6,130 nucleotides of DNA, from positions 1 through 6,130 of the forward strand of contig JAKSQI010000096.1 in NCBI GenBank assembly GCA_024404215.1, in the 5' to 3' direction. Positions 1 through 5,000 of this stretch are shown here, in pieces (within the stretch, counting starts at the first letter, position 1; each line of letters begins with the position of its first letter). Source of the DNA: Oscillospiraceae bacterium. Lineage in GTDB: Bacteria > Bacillota > Clostridia > Oscillospirales > Oscillospiraceae. The position numbers and the translations under genes are program-made. The notes below the pieces were generated by a model. That model was not told the DNA's origin. It ran no database searches and saw nothing but the letters and a program-made list of their open reading frames with translations.

Positions 1-9
1 AATGAATTC

Positions 10-42
10 AACCCGTGCTTTGGCTTAGCCAAAACACGGGTT
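10..42. terminator. Hairpin, probable terminator of a gene left of the window
   Basis: Perfect 8-bp outer arms AACCCGTG (10-17) and CACGGGTT (35-42) enclose a further 7-bp inner stem TTTGGCT/AGCCAAA (19-25 and 27-33), broken only by a C/A mismatch. On the plus strand it is followed by TTCTTT, a weak U-tract; on the minus strand the tract is poorer. It most likely ends a plus-strand gene lying outside the window, or backs up the next hairpin. The hairpin is seen directly; the function is inferred. Confidence 0.55.
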
Positions 43-57
43 CTTTGACAGTCTGCG

Positions 58-85
58 AAAAGCTCAGCCAAAAGGCTGAGCTTTT
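58..85. terminator. Bidirectional Rho-independent terminator after the HAD gene
   Basis: A perfect 12-bp stem (58-69 AAAAGCTCAGCC, 74-85 GGCTGAGCTTTT) with an AAAA loop starts one base after the stop codon of the minus-strand HAD gene (TGA at 87-89). The A-runs and U-runs at both feet let it work in both directions, so it can end the HAD transcript and also one coming from the left. The placement directly behind a stop codon supports the call. Confidence 0.85.
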
Positions 86-86
86 C

Positions 87-923
87 TCATTCTTCCCATA
101 ATATGTTTCGGATAGCGTAGGCCACACCGGCCTCGTTGTTACTGATGGTTTGGTAGCCTGCCGCCCTTCGGCAGGCATCGGTGGCATCTGCCATGGCTAT
201 CCCATAGCCCACAGAAGCCAGCATTTCCGCCTCGTTGTCGCCATCCCCAAAAGCGGCCGTCTCCTCCGGCAAAATGCCCCATTCGGCCAGCAGGCGCTTC
301 AGAGCCCTATGCTTGCCGGATTCGGCTGAGGAAATCTCCAGCAGGCGTTCTATGGAAGATGTCATGTAAAGGCCGGGCACTGCCTGCGCCAGCTCCTCCT
401 GCAGGGCAAGCCGCTGCTCATCGGTCCGGCATACCAGATTAATCACATCCGGGCGTTCATCCTGAGCCAGGAGAAAGCCTCGGATGTCTCTCACCGGCCG
501 TCGGGTTTTGCGGATGTAGCCCGCCCCCTTTTCCGTGGCGCCAAAGCGGACCGGGTCATCCCAGAAGCGCTGTTCAGCAAAGGCCTGCCCCCGGACGGTG
601 CACTCCACCCCCAGCTCTTTGCCCTGACAAAGGGCCAGAATCTGCTTTACGGATTCCCTTTCCAGTTGAAAGGCCAGCAGGCATTCTCCGGTGGGCAAGT
701 GATACACCCCGCAGCCATTGCCGGTTATGGCATGGGTTAAGCCGGGAATTTCGGCAATTTCTTCCGGAAGGGCCCCAAAGGGCCGCCCGCTGACAACAAC
801 CACACGAACACCGGCAGCCAGAGCTTGCTCAATGGCCCTGCGGTTTTCCTCCGGCAGCCTTCCCCGGCTGTCCAATGTGGTCCGATCCAAATCCAGGGCT
901 ATGCACTTTACCCGATATCCCAT
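87..923 (-). CDS. Cof-type HAD-superfamily phosphatase
   Basis: Predicted cytoplasmic Mg-dependent phosphatase of the Cof/HAD-IIB family, which acts on sugar phosphates, nucleotides or flavin and pyridoxal phosphates; the substrate cannot be read from sequence. Counting from the ATG at 923 (278 aa), motif I is DLDRT (Asp11 nucleophile, Asp13), motif II is SGR (45-47), the motif III lysine is Lys204 (ESGKHRAL), and motif IV is GDGDNE (226-231). The C2 cap lies between motifs II and III. All catalytic residues are present; motif I has Arg where most Cof proteins have Gly. The length is normal for the family. The frame also opens at a TTG at 956 (289 aa), but that codon sits beside the tRNA terminator and has no ribosome site. 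The ATG has AAAGGGTGG eight bases upstream and starts the protein just before motif I, as usual in this family. No good promoter is visible after the tRNA terminator, so it may be expressed by read-through. The family call is firm, the start less so. Confidence 0.93.
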   Translation of the reverse strand: MGYRVKCIALDLDRTTLDSRGRLPEENRRAIEQALAAGVRVVVVSGRPFGALPEEIAEIPGLTHAITGNGCGVYHLPTGECLLAFQLERESVKQILALCQGKELGVECTVRGQAFAEQRFWDDPVRFGATEKGAGYIRKTRRPVRDIRGFLLAQDERPDVINLVCRTDEQRLALQEELAQAVPGLYMTSSIERLLEISSAESGKHRALKRLLAEWGILPEETAAFGDGDNEAEMLASVGYGIAMADATDACRRAAGYQTISNNEAGVAYAIRNILWEE

Positions 924-961
924 GCTCCAAGCCACCCTTTCCAAGGTATTCTCCAAAACAG

Positions 962-993
962 AAAAGCCCCAAACCCGAGGGTTCAGAGCTTTT
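962..993 (-). terminator. Imperfect terminator of the tRNA-Ala gene
   Basis: Directly after the encoded CCA, the minus strand folds into a 15-bp stem (arms 979-993 and 962-976) with three G-U pairs and a very short loop. Beyond it the minus strand reads CTTTTCTGTTTT, a U-tract broken by C and G. It should end or attenuate tRNA transcription but may let some polymerases through into the HAD gene. Confidence 0.75.
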
Positions 994-1070
994 TGGTGGA
1001 CCTGACCGGGATCGAACCGGCGACCTTACGGATGCGAACCGTACGCTCTCCCAAACTGAGCTACAGGCCC
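994..1070 (-). tRNA. tRNA-Ala (anticodon CGC)
   Basis: The reverse complement folds into a complete cloverleaf of 77 nt including the encoded CCA. The acceptor stem is GGGCCTG/CAGGTCC, the D arm GCTC/GAGC, the anticodon stem TACGG/CCGTA with loop TTCGCAT, the variable loop AGGTC, and the T arm GCCGG-TTCGATC-CCGGT. The anticodon is CGC, which reads the alanine codon GCG. The acceptor stem has a G3-U70 wobble pair, the established identity element for alanyl-tRNA synthetase, so anticodon and identity agree. It has its own promoter (-10 at 1088-1093) and a terminator just downstream, so it is a single-tRNA unit, possibly co-transcribed with the HAD gene through leakage. Confidence 0.97.
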
Positions 1071-1087
1071 ATCTGCCTTACCCGGTT

Positions 1088-1116
1088 ATTATAGCAAATC
1101 ACCCTTGGCTTGTAAA
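1088..1116 (-). promoter_or_regulatory. Strong vegetative promoter of the tRNA-Ala gene
   Basis: Minus-strand -35 TTTACA (1111-1116), a 17-bp spacer and a perfect -10 TATAAT (1088-1093), preceded by TGC, which makes an extended -10. Transcription would start near 1081, about ten bases before the mature tRNA 5' end. A near-consensus promoter fits a stable-RNA gene. Confidence 0.88.
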
Positions 1117-1190
1117 GAGGCCATTGGGCCTTACCGGACCGGGGAAAGGCCTTATCAGGGCCATTTCTATCAGGGAGGCTCTTTTCGGGC

Positions 1191-1235
1191 AAAAAAAGCC
1201 GGAATTATACAGAAACAGCAAATCGTCCGGCTTTT
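1191..1235 (-). terminator. Terminator-like hairpin in the intergenic gap
   Basis: Minus-strand arms AAAAGCCGG (1227-1235) and CCGGCTTTT (1194-1202) form a perfect 9-bp stem followed by a run of seven T in all (1191-1197). The 24-nt loop is longer than usual. It would stop a minus-strand transcript coming from about 1240-1330, before it reaches the tRNA promoter. No established gene lies immediately upstream, which suggests an unannotated small transcript or insulation of the tRNA promoter. Confidence 0.5.
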
Positions 1236-1350
1236 GCATGTCTTTTCACCCACTTTCGCAGGCGAAAGTATACAGATTGTATTTTCTGCATCATGACCTT
1301 CATAATTCTTTTCTTATTGCAGGATAGGAGAGCCTTCAAGGGTCTGTCAT
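1191..1350 (-). other. Candidate small transcription unit (small RNA or 32-aa peptide)
   Basis: On the minus strand a possible promoter, -35 ATGACA (1345-1350), 18-bp spacer, -10 TATCCT (1321-1326), precedes a stretch ending in the hairpin and T-run at 1191-1235. Within it is a perfect hairpin ACTTTCG-loop-CGAAAGT (1252-1269) and an ATG-initiated frame of 32 codons (1303 to TAA at 1205-1207) coding a very basic peptide (nine Lys/Arg, no acidic residues). The frame has no clear ribosome site and overlaps both hairpins, so a structured small RNA is at least as likely as a peptide. The -10 matches only four of six bases. I recognise no known RNA family; chance is a real alternative. Confidence 0.25.
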
Positions 1351-1498
1351 TGGAAAAGTCAAGCACAAATCCGGCAATTCAGCAGAAAAATCACGGCCGG
1401 CAAAAGAACTTTCTATGGCTATTTTTCACGGATATCGCTTGCAAATAAGACCCTTTGGAGTTTACGATAACCTTCTTTATAAGTCCCTCTACAATATG

Positions 1499-1550
1499 TT
1501 ATCCACATTTTCCACAGACTTTTCCACACGAGTTTTCCCCTTTATCCACA
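1499..1550 (+). promoter_or_regulatory. Cluster of DnaA boxes
   Basis: Two perfect consensus DnaA boxes TTATCCACA lie at 1499-1507 and 1542-1550. Between them are two copies of TTTTCCACA (1508-1516 and 1520-1528), each one mismatch from consensus. A weaker relative, CTTTCCACC, follows at 1554-1562. All point the same way, and the first two abut with no gap. Such packing is typical of an origin or another DnaA-binding locus (established knowledge of oriC, datA-like and DnaA-regulated sites). No dnaA, dnaN, rpmH or rep gene is in the window. Genes on both sides run in the minus direction instead of diverging from this point, which argues mildly against a standard bidirectional origin. The boxes are seen directly; the role is inferred. 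Confidence 0.75.
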
Positions 1551-1610
1551 AGGCTTTCCACCGCTTTTTTCTCTTTTTGGAAAAACCCGCAATCGGCTAT
1601 CAGGCCCTGA

Positions 1611-1670
1611 TTCCATAATTCAAATTTGTTAACATAACACCATTATTCTCACTTTTTTTATGATTATGAT
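1611..1670. other. AT-rich stretch next to the DnaA boxes
   Basis: Only 13 of these 60 bases are G or C (about 22%), in sharp contrast to the GC-rich genes around it. It contains the overlapping palindromes CAAATTTG (1621-1628) and TGTTAACA (1627-1634), a run of seven T (1653-1659) and a repeated ATGATT (1660-1671). It begins about 60 bp from the last consensus DnaA box, where a duplex-unwinding element would be expected if this were an origin. It could also be plain intergenic AT-richness. Confidence 0.4.
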
Positions 1671-1701
1671 TCCGTCCCGCCCATTTCCTGCAAAAGGACT
1701 G

Positions 1702-1719
1702 TCCCCTTGGGCAAGGGGA
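1702..1719. other. Small hairpin beyond the operon terminator
   Basis: TCCCCTTG (1702-1709) and CAAGGGGA (1712-1719) form a compact inverted repeat with a GG centre, just beyond the terminator of the U32 gene on the minus strand. No T-run follows in either direction, so it is not a convincing terminator by itself; it could be a backup structure. Confidence 0.35.
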
Positions 1720-1721
1720 TG

Positions 1722-1751
1722 AAAAATGCCCCCGTGCCGGAGCACGGGGGC
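1722..1751 (-). terminator. Rho-independent terminator of the tmk-U32 operon
   Basis: A perfect 10-bp GC-rich stem (minus strand GCCCCCGTGC, 1742-1751, with GCACGGGGGC, 1728-1737) around a four-base loop is followed by ATTTTT (1722-1727). It begins five bases after the TAA stop of the U32 gene, marking the end of the operon. Confidence 0.93.
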
Positions 1752-1756
1752 TAAGC

Positions 1757-2968
1757 TTAAGTCTTCAATTTTCGGATAACAGAACAGGGCGGGGCCTGCA
1801 CCGGCAGGGGCATGGAGAAGGACATCAGGGGATGTGGGGTTGATTCTATGGGCTGTCCCTCAGCATCCGCCATATGGTCTGCGATAAAGGTCACCGGCTT
1901 GCGGCCGGGCATCAGCAGGCTTAGGGTATCGCCACGGCTGAACTTATTTCTCTGGGTGAGCTGAGCCAGACCCTTGGCATCACAGCTGTCCACGAAGGCA
2001 GCCACATCACAGCCGGAAAAATACATGGCCGTTCCGCAGTGCTGCCCCGGTCCTCCGGCATCATAGAAGAAGCCGGTGGAATAGTCCCGATGGCTCACCA
2101 GTTCTGTCTCCTCAATCCAAACCGGATCCAGCTCCCGGCCTTCCAGTGCCGCATCCAGGGCCTGGCGGTAGGCGCCTGTTACGGCCCCGGCGTAGTAGGA
2201 GGACTTGGCTCTGCCTTCTATTTTAAGGCTGTGAACCCCGGCCTCCAGCAGCTCCGGAAGGTGTTCAATCATCCGCAGATCCCGGGAGTTCATGATATAG
2301 GTTCCCCCGTCCTCGGTAATCTCAAAATACTGGCCGGGCCGCTTTTCCTCTACCAAATGGTATTTCCAGCGGCATGGCTGAGCACACATGCCCCGGTTGG
2401 CATCCCGCCCAATCAAATAGTTGGACAGCAGGCAGCGGCCGGAGAAGGACACGCACATAGCCCCGTGTACAAAGGTCTCCAGCTCCAGCTCAGAGGGGGT
2501 TTTGGCCCGCAGGGTTGCAATATCCTCCAGGGTCAGCTCCCGGGCCAGCACCACCCGAGAGGCCCCCATATCATAAAGGGCACAGGCCGTTGCATAGTTG
2601 GCTACCCCGGTTTGGGTACTGGCGGGCAGGGCACAATGGGGGGCATAGCGCTTCACCATTCCCATGACCCCAATATCAGCAGCAATTACGGCATCGGCCC
2701 CCACATCCTCCAGCAGACGGAGAAACTCCGGCAGGGCATCCGCTTCCTCATTCCGGGGAACCGTGTTACAGGTTACATGAACATCTACACCCCGTTCATG
2801 GCAATAGGACACAGCCTGCCGCAGGCCGGCCTCATCAAAGTTGCCGGCAGCAGCCCGCATGCCGAATTGGGTACCTGCCAAATAGACAGCATCGGCTCCA
2901 TAAGCTACCGCCATGGTGAGCTTTTCAAAGTCACCGGCAGGGCTGAGCAATTCCGCTTTAACCGCCAT
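1757..2968 (-). CDS. U32 peptidase-family protein, probable TrhP-type tRNA hydroxylation protein
   Basis: A 403-aa cytoplasmic protein of the U32 (collagenase-like) family. The N-terminus ELLSPAGDFEKL and the YGADAVYLAG segment are typical of the TIM-barrel-like U32 fold. The family signature ETFVHGAMC...GRC.LS is intact at 164-182, followed by NRGMCAQPCRW. Cys172, Cys179, Cys195 and Cys199 are spaced like the iron-sulphur ligands described in relatives such as UbiU. Many U32 proteins modify RNA or cofactors rather than cut peptides. B. subtilis YrrO/TrhP2, encoded close to mltG (yrrL), acts in 5-hydroxyuridine formation at tRNA position 34, so that role is the best inference here. The start is the ATG at 2968, chosen because homology begins there; it overlaps the mltG end by 11 bp and has no ribosome site, implying translational coupling. 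The frame stays open upstream to 3112, but that part is the antisense-like shadow of mltG. A collagenase-like protease or RlhA-type role cannot be excluded. Confidence 0.93.
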   Translation of the reverse strand: MAVKAELLSPAGDFEKLTMAVAYGADAVYLAGTQFGMRAAAGNFDEAGLRQAVSYCHERGVDVHVTCNTVPRNEEADALPEFLRLLEDVGADAVIAADIGVMGMVKRYAPHCALPASTQTGVANYATACALYDMGASRVVLARELTLEDIATLRAKTPSELELETFVHGAMCVSFSGRCLLSNYLIGRDANRGMCAQPCRWKYHLVEEKRPGQYFEITEDGGTYIMNSRDLRMIEHLPELLEAGVHSLKIEGRAKSSYYAGAVTGAYRQALDAALEGRELDPVWIEETELVSHRDYSTGFFYDAGGPGQHCGTAMYFSGCDVAAFVDSCDAKGLAQLTQRNKFSRGDTLSLLMPGRKPVTFIADHMADAEGQPIESTPHPLMSFSMPLPVQAPPCSVIRKLKT

Positions 2969-4430
2969 AGCTGTCACTGTGGACGAAAGCATCAAAGGCA
3001 GAGGAGCTGGTAAAGAACTCATGCCAGTTGGTGGTTCCGTCACCCTTGTGCAGGGCATAGTAGTAGTAGTTGGTGCTTTCCGGATACAGGGCTGCACGGA
3101 TGCTGTCTTCACCGGGGTTGCAGATGGGTCCGGGGGGCAGCCCCTGATACTGATACGTATTATAGGGGGTGTCGTAGTAGATGCTTAGCTCCTGGTCCTC
3201 ATCGTCGTTGCGGGACATGCCGTATAGAATGGTAGCATCGATGTTAAGGTAGGGGAAATCCGAGCTGCGGATACGGTTATAAATAACCGAAGCAATCTTG
3301 TCCCGTTCGCCTTCATAGGAGGAAGCCTCGCGTTCAATCATGGAGGCGATGGTAACCACATCCTGAATGCTGTAGCCCAGCTCAGCGGCCCGGTTCACAT
3401 ACAGGTCACCGAACTTTACCTTGAAGTTTGACAGGAACTTGCTGATGACCCGCTCCGGCTTGTCGTTGGTGTAGAAATAGTAGGTATCCGGGAAGAGGAA
3501 GCCCTCCAGGCGATACTGGTCCCCCTTGGCGGGAATGCCTTCCAGGAAGCTGTAATCCGCCTCAAAGTCATAATTGGCTGCGGTTTCCCACAGCTCCTCG
3601 GCGCTGCAGACCTCCTTCTCTTCCAGCAGGTTGAAAATCCGCTTGAGAGAATAGCCCTCGGGAATGGTAACAGAAACCTCAACCCGCATGCCGCTGCTGG
3701 GCATGGCCCCGTATACCAGGGCGCGGTAATCGTACTTGGTGTTTAAGGTATAGCTGCCGGCACCAACCTTGCGGTCAGCATGGGAAAATTTGCAGTAGAG
3801 CTTGAACAGCTCCTTATAGCGAACCAAGCCATTGTCATACATAATCTCAGCCAGCCGGTCCAGGTCACAGAGGTTGGCCTCAATGACCTTTACCTTGCCA
3901 TCCTCGTCCTCCTTCTCATAGCTGCCCTCATAAAAGGCATCTGCCGGAAGGGTAATGGTAATCTCACTGTCGGCATTGCCCAGGGCCAGCACGTCTCTGG
4001 CACCCAGCCACAGCAGGCAGCCCATAATAAGGCCAAGGCAGATAACAAAAATGCCGTACATCAGTCCCCCCACCAGACCGGTACGCTTCTCCTTACGGAC
4101 GGACAAGGGCATGGGGTTGGCCGCATCCCGGTATTCACCGTCAAAGTCAAAGTCTACCCGGAAATCCGAGGGCCCTGTATCGCTGCCATTCTCATCCTCT
4201 TCCTCCAGAAAAACCGGCATGGTATGGTCGGCAGCCGGAAGGGGCTCCTCCGGCAGGGCTTCCTCCGTTGGGAAAATCGTGCTGTCTTCCTTCAGCTCAT
4301 TGGAATTGTCGTCGGTCCAAATAAAAGGAACGGGCTCAGACTCTTCGGGAATGGGAAGTCCCTCGCCATCTCGGGACGCCTGCAGATCCTTCTCCAGGTC
4401 ATTCCAGAATTCATCATTCATATCAGACAT
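2958..4430 (-). CDS. mltG: Endolytic murein transglycosylase MltG
   Basis: A 490-aa membrane-anchored lytic transglycosylase (YceG family) that cleaves nascent glycan strands and so sets their length during cell-wall synthesis. Residues 1-110 are an acidic cytoplasmic region (33 Asp/Glu against 5 Lys/Arg by count). One transmembrane helix spans about 118-144. A LysM-like subdomain lies at about 155-240 and the catalytic YceG domain at about 250-485. Recognisable family blocks are IPEGYSLKRI, LEGFLFPDTYYF (308-319), IASMIEREAS (361-370, with the catalytic-glutamate position at Glu366/368), ERDKIASVIYNRI, and the C-terminal NTYQ...GLPPGPICNPG. The domain order resembles Gram-positive MltG, which has a long cytoplasmic part, rather than the 340-aa E. 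coli protein. The start is secure: AAGGAG sits a few bases upstream, partly inside the end of the preceding gene. The gap to that gene is 15 bp, and the 3' end overlaps the U32 gene, so this is one operon. Confidence 0.97.
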   Translation of the reverse strand: MSDMNDEFWNDLEKDLQASRDGEGLPIPEESEPVPFIWTDDNSNELKEDSTIFPTEEALPEEPLPAADHTMPVFLEEEDENGSDTGPSDFRVDFDFDGEYRDAANPMPLSVRKEKRTGLVGGLMYGIFVICLGLIMGCLLWLGARDVLALGNADSEITITLPADAFYEGSYEKEDEDGKVKVIEANLCDLDRLAEIMYDNGLVRYKELFKLYCKFSHADRKVGAGSYTLNTKYDYRALVYGAMPSSGMRVEVSVTIPEGYSLKRIFNLLEEKEVCSAEELWETAANYDFEADYSFLEGIPAKGDQYRLEGFLFPDTYYFYTNDKPERVISKFLSNFKVKFGDLYVNRAAELGYSIQDVVTIASMIEREASSYEGERDKIASVIYNRIRSSDFPYLNIDATILYGMSRNDDEDQELSIYYDTPYNTYQYQGLPPGPICNPGEDSIRAALYPESTNYYYYALHKGDGTTNWHEFFTSSSAFDAFVHSDSYGG

Positions 4431-4445
4431 AGTTTTCTCCTTCCT

Positions 4446-5000
4446 TCAGCGGAAGCGTTTGGCCCCGCTTTCCGTTACCAGGCAGGCTACACACTGGTCA
4501 TGGGCCTCCAAAGGAACCTCCTGAATCAGACGATCCCGGCCAAGGCCAACGGAAAAGGCATCGGAGCGGGACAGGAAGCGGTCATAATAGCCGCCGCCCC
4601 GGCCTAAACGATAGCCCCTGTCATTAAAGGTTACAGCCGGCACAATAATCAGGTCAATGGCTTCATCCGCCACCAAAGGGGCCGCCTCGGTAGGGGCGGG
4701 AATGTTGTAGCGGCCGATAACCAGCTCATCCAGACTTTGGATGGCGCGAGGCTCCATGATACCGCCATCCAGACTAATGGGCAGGGCCACAATTTTACCG
4801 TCAGCCAGGGCCTGTTCAATGATGCCTACCGTATCCGGCTCCCGTTTTTCGCTGATGTAGGCAAAAATGGTTTTGGCCTGCTTGTATTCCGGCATGGCCA
4901 GAAAAGCGGCCCGGATGCCGGTGTTGCTCTCCTCCAGATAGCTTTCGGGCAGAGCGGCAATGGCCGCCTGTACGCCCTTACGAAATTCTTTCTTATCCAT
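4446..5000 (-). CDS. ygfA: 5-formyltetrahydrofolate cyclo-ligase
   Basis: A 184-aa cytoplasmic enzyme (5-FCL/MTHFS family) that converts 5-formyltetrahydrofolate to 5,10-methenyl-tetrahydrofolate with ATP, returning a dead-end folate to one-carbon metabolism. The diagnostic block is at 121-143: P...FNDRGYRLGRGGGYYDR, which holds the phosphate-binding glycines and the YDR end. Also visible are the MEPR segment (82-85) and GRYNIPAP (96-103), the substrate-loop region. The length is normal for the family. The ATG at 5000 is chosen because GGAGGT (5008-5013) sits seven bases upstream; the frame extends to an ATG at 5066, but that part overlaps tmk deeply and is not homologous. The start overlaps the tmk stop (TAA at 4993-4995) by 8 bp and its ribosome site lies within tmk, so the two are probably translationally coupled. 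Folate cofactors feed thymidylate synthesis, a plausible link with tmk. Confidence 0.95.
   Translation of the reverse strand: MDKKEFRKGVQAAIAALPESYLEESNTGIRAAFLAMPEYKQAKTIFAYISEKREPDTVGIIEQALADGKIVALPISLDGGIMEPRAIQSLDELVIGRYNIPAPTEAAPLVADEAIDLIIVPAVTFNDRGYRLGRGGGYYDRFLSRSDAFSVGLGRDRLIQEVPLEAHDQCVACLVTESGAKRFR

Larger units (their letters stand above)
1117..1727. other. Long intergenic gap, no established protein gene
   Basis: About 610 bp between the tRNA promoter and the U32 terminator. It carries the hairpin with candidate small transcript (1191-1350), the DnaA-box cluster (1499-1550), the AT-rich stretch (1611-1670) and the compact hairpin (1702-1719). A weak plus-strand promoter-like pair, TTGGAG (1455-1460), 17 bp, TATAAG (1478-1483), points into the DnaA boxes, but no gene follows it. 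TATCAGGG occurs twice 15 bp apart (1153-1160, 1168-1175). Short plus-strand frames here lack ribosome sites and family features. Confidence 0.6.

Noticed and set aside
924..956. TTG start of the HAD gene at 956
   Set aside because: It has no ribosome site and touches the tRNA terminator; the ATG at 923 begins right before motif I. Not fully excluded.
825..1094. Plus-strand frames across the tRNA containing LTGIEPATLRMRTVRSPKLSYRP or GGPDRDRTGDLTDANR
   Set aside because: These are the well-known false proteins produced by translating the antisense of a tRNA gene; the tRNA-Ala cloverleaf on the minus strand explains the sequence.
1153..1175. TATCAGGG repeated with 15-bp spacing, tested as a repeat array
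   Set aside because: Only two copies and no further structure; too short to distinguish from chance. No CRISPR-like pattern exists anywhere in the window.
1455..1483. Plus-strand promoter-like pair TTGGAG/TATAAG
   Set aside because: The -35 matches only three of six bases and there is no plus-strand gene downstream; mentioned only in the gap entry.
1415..1618. 67-codon plus-strand frame over the DnaA boxes
   Set aside because: No ribosome site, no family features; its FSTDFST...FIHK stretch is simply the translation of repeated TTTCCACA/TTATCCACA boxes.
2039..3013. 324-codon plus-strand frame
   Set aside because: It is opposite the U32 gene, which has a clear family signature; the plus frame has no recognisable domain and arises from GC-rich codon use on the other strand.
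2969..3112. N-terminal extension of the U32 protein to 3112
   Set aside because: This part (Thr/Pro-rich, unlike U32 proteins) lies entirely within mltG in another frame; homology starts at the ATG at 2968.
3780..4607. 275-codon plus-strand frame
   Set aside because: It lies opposite mltG and the end of the cyclo-ligase gene, crosses their junction, and has no domain or good ribosome site.
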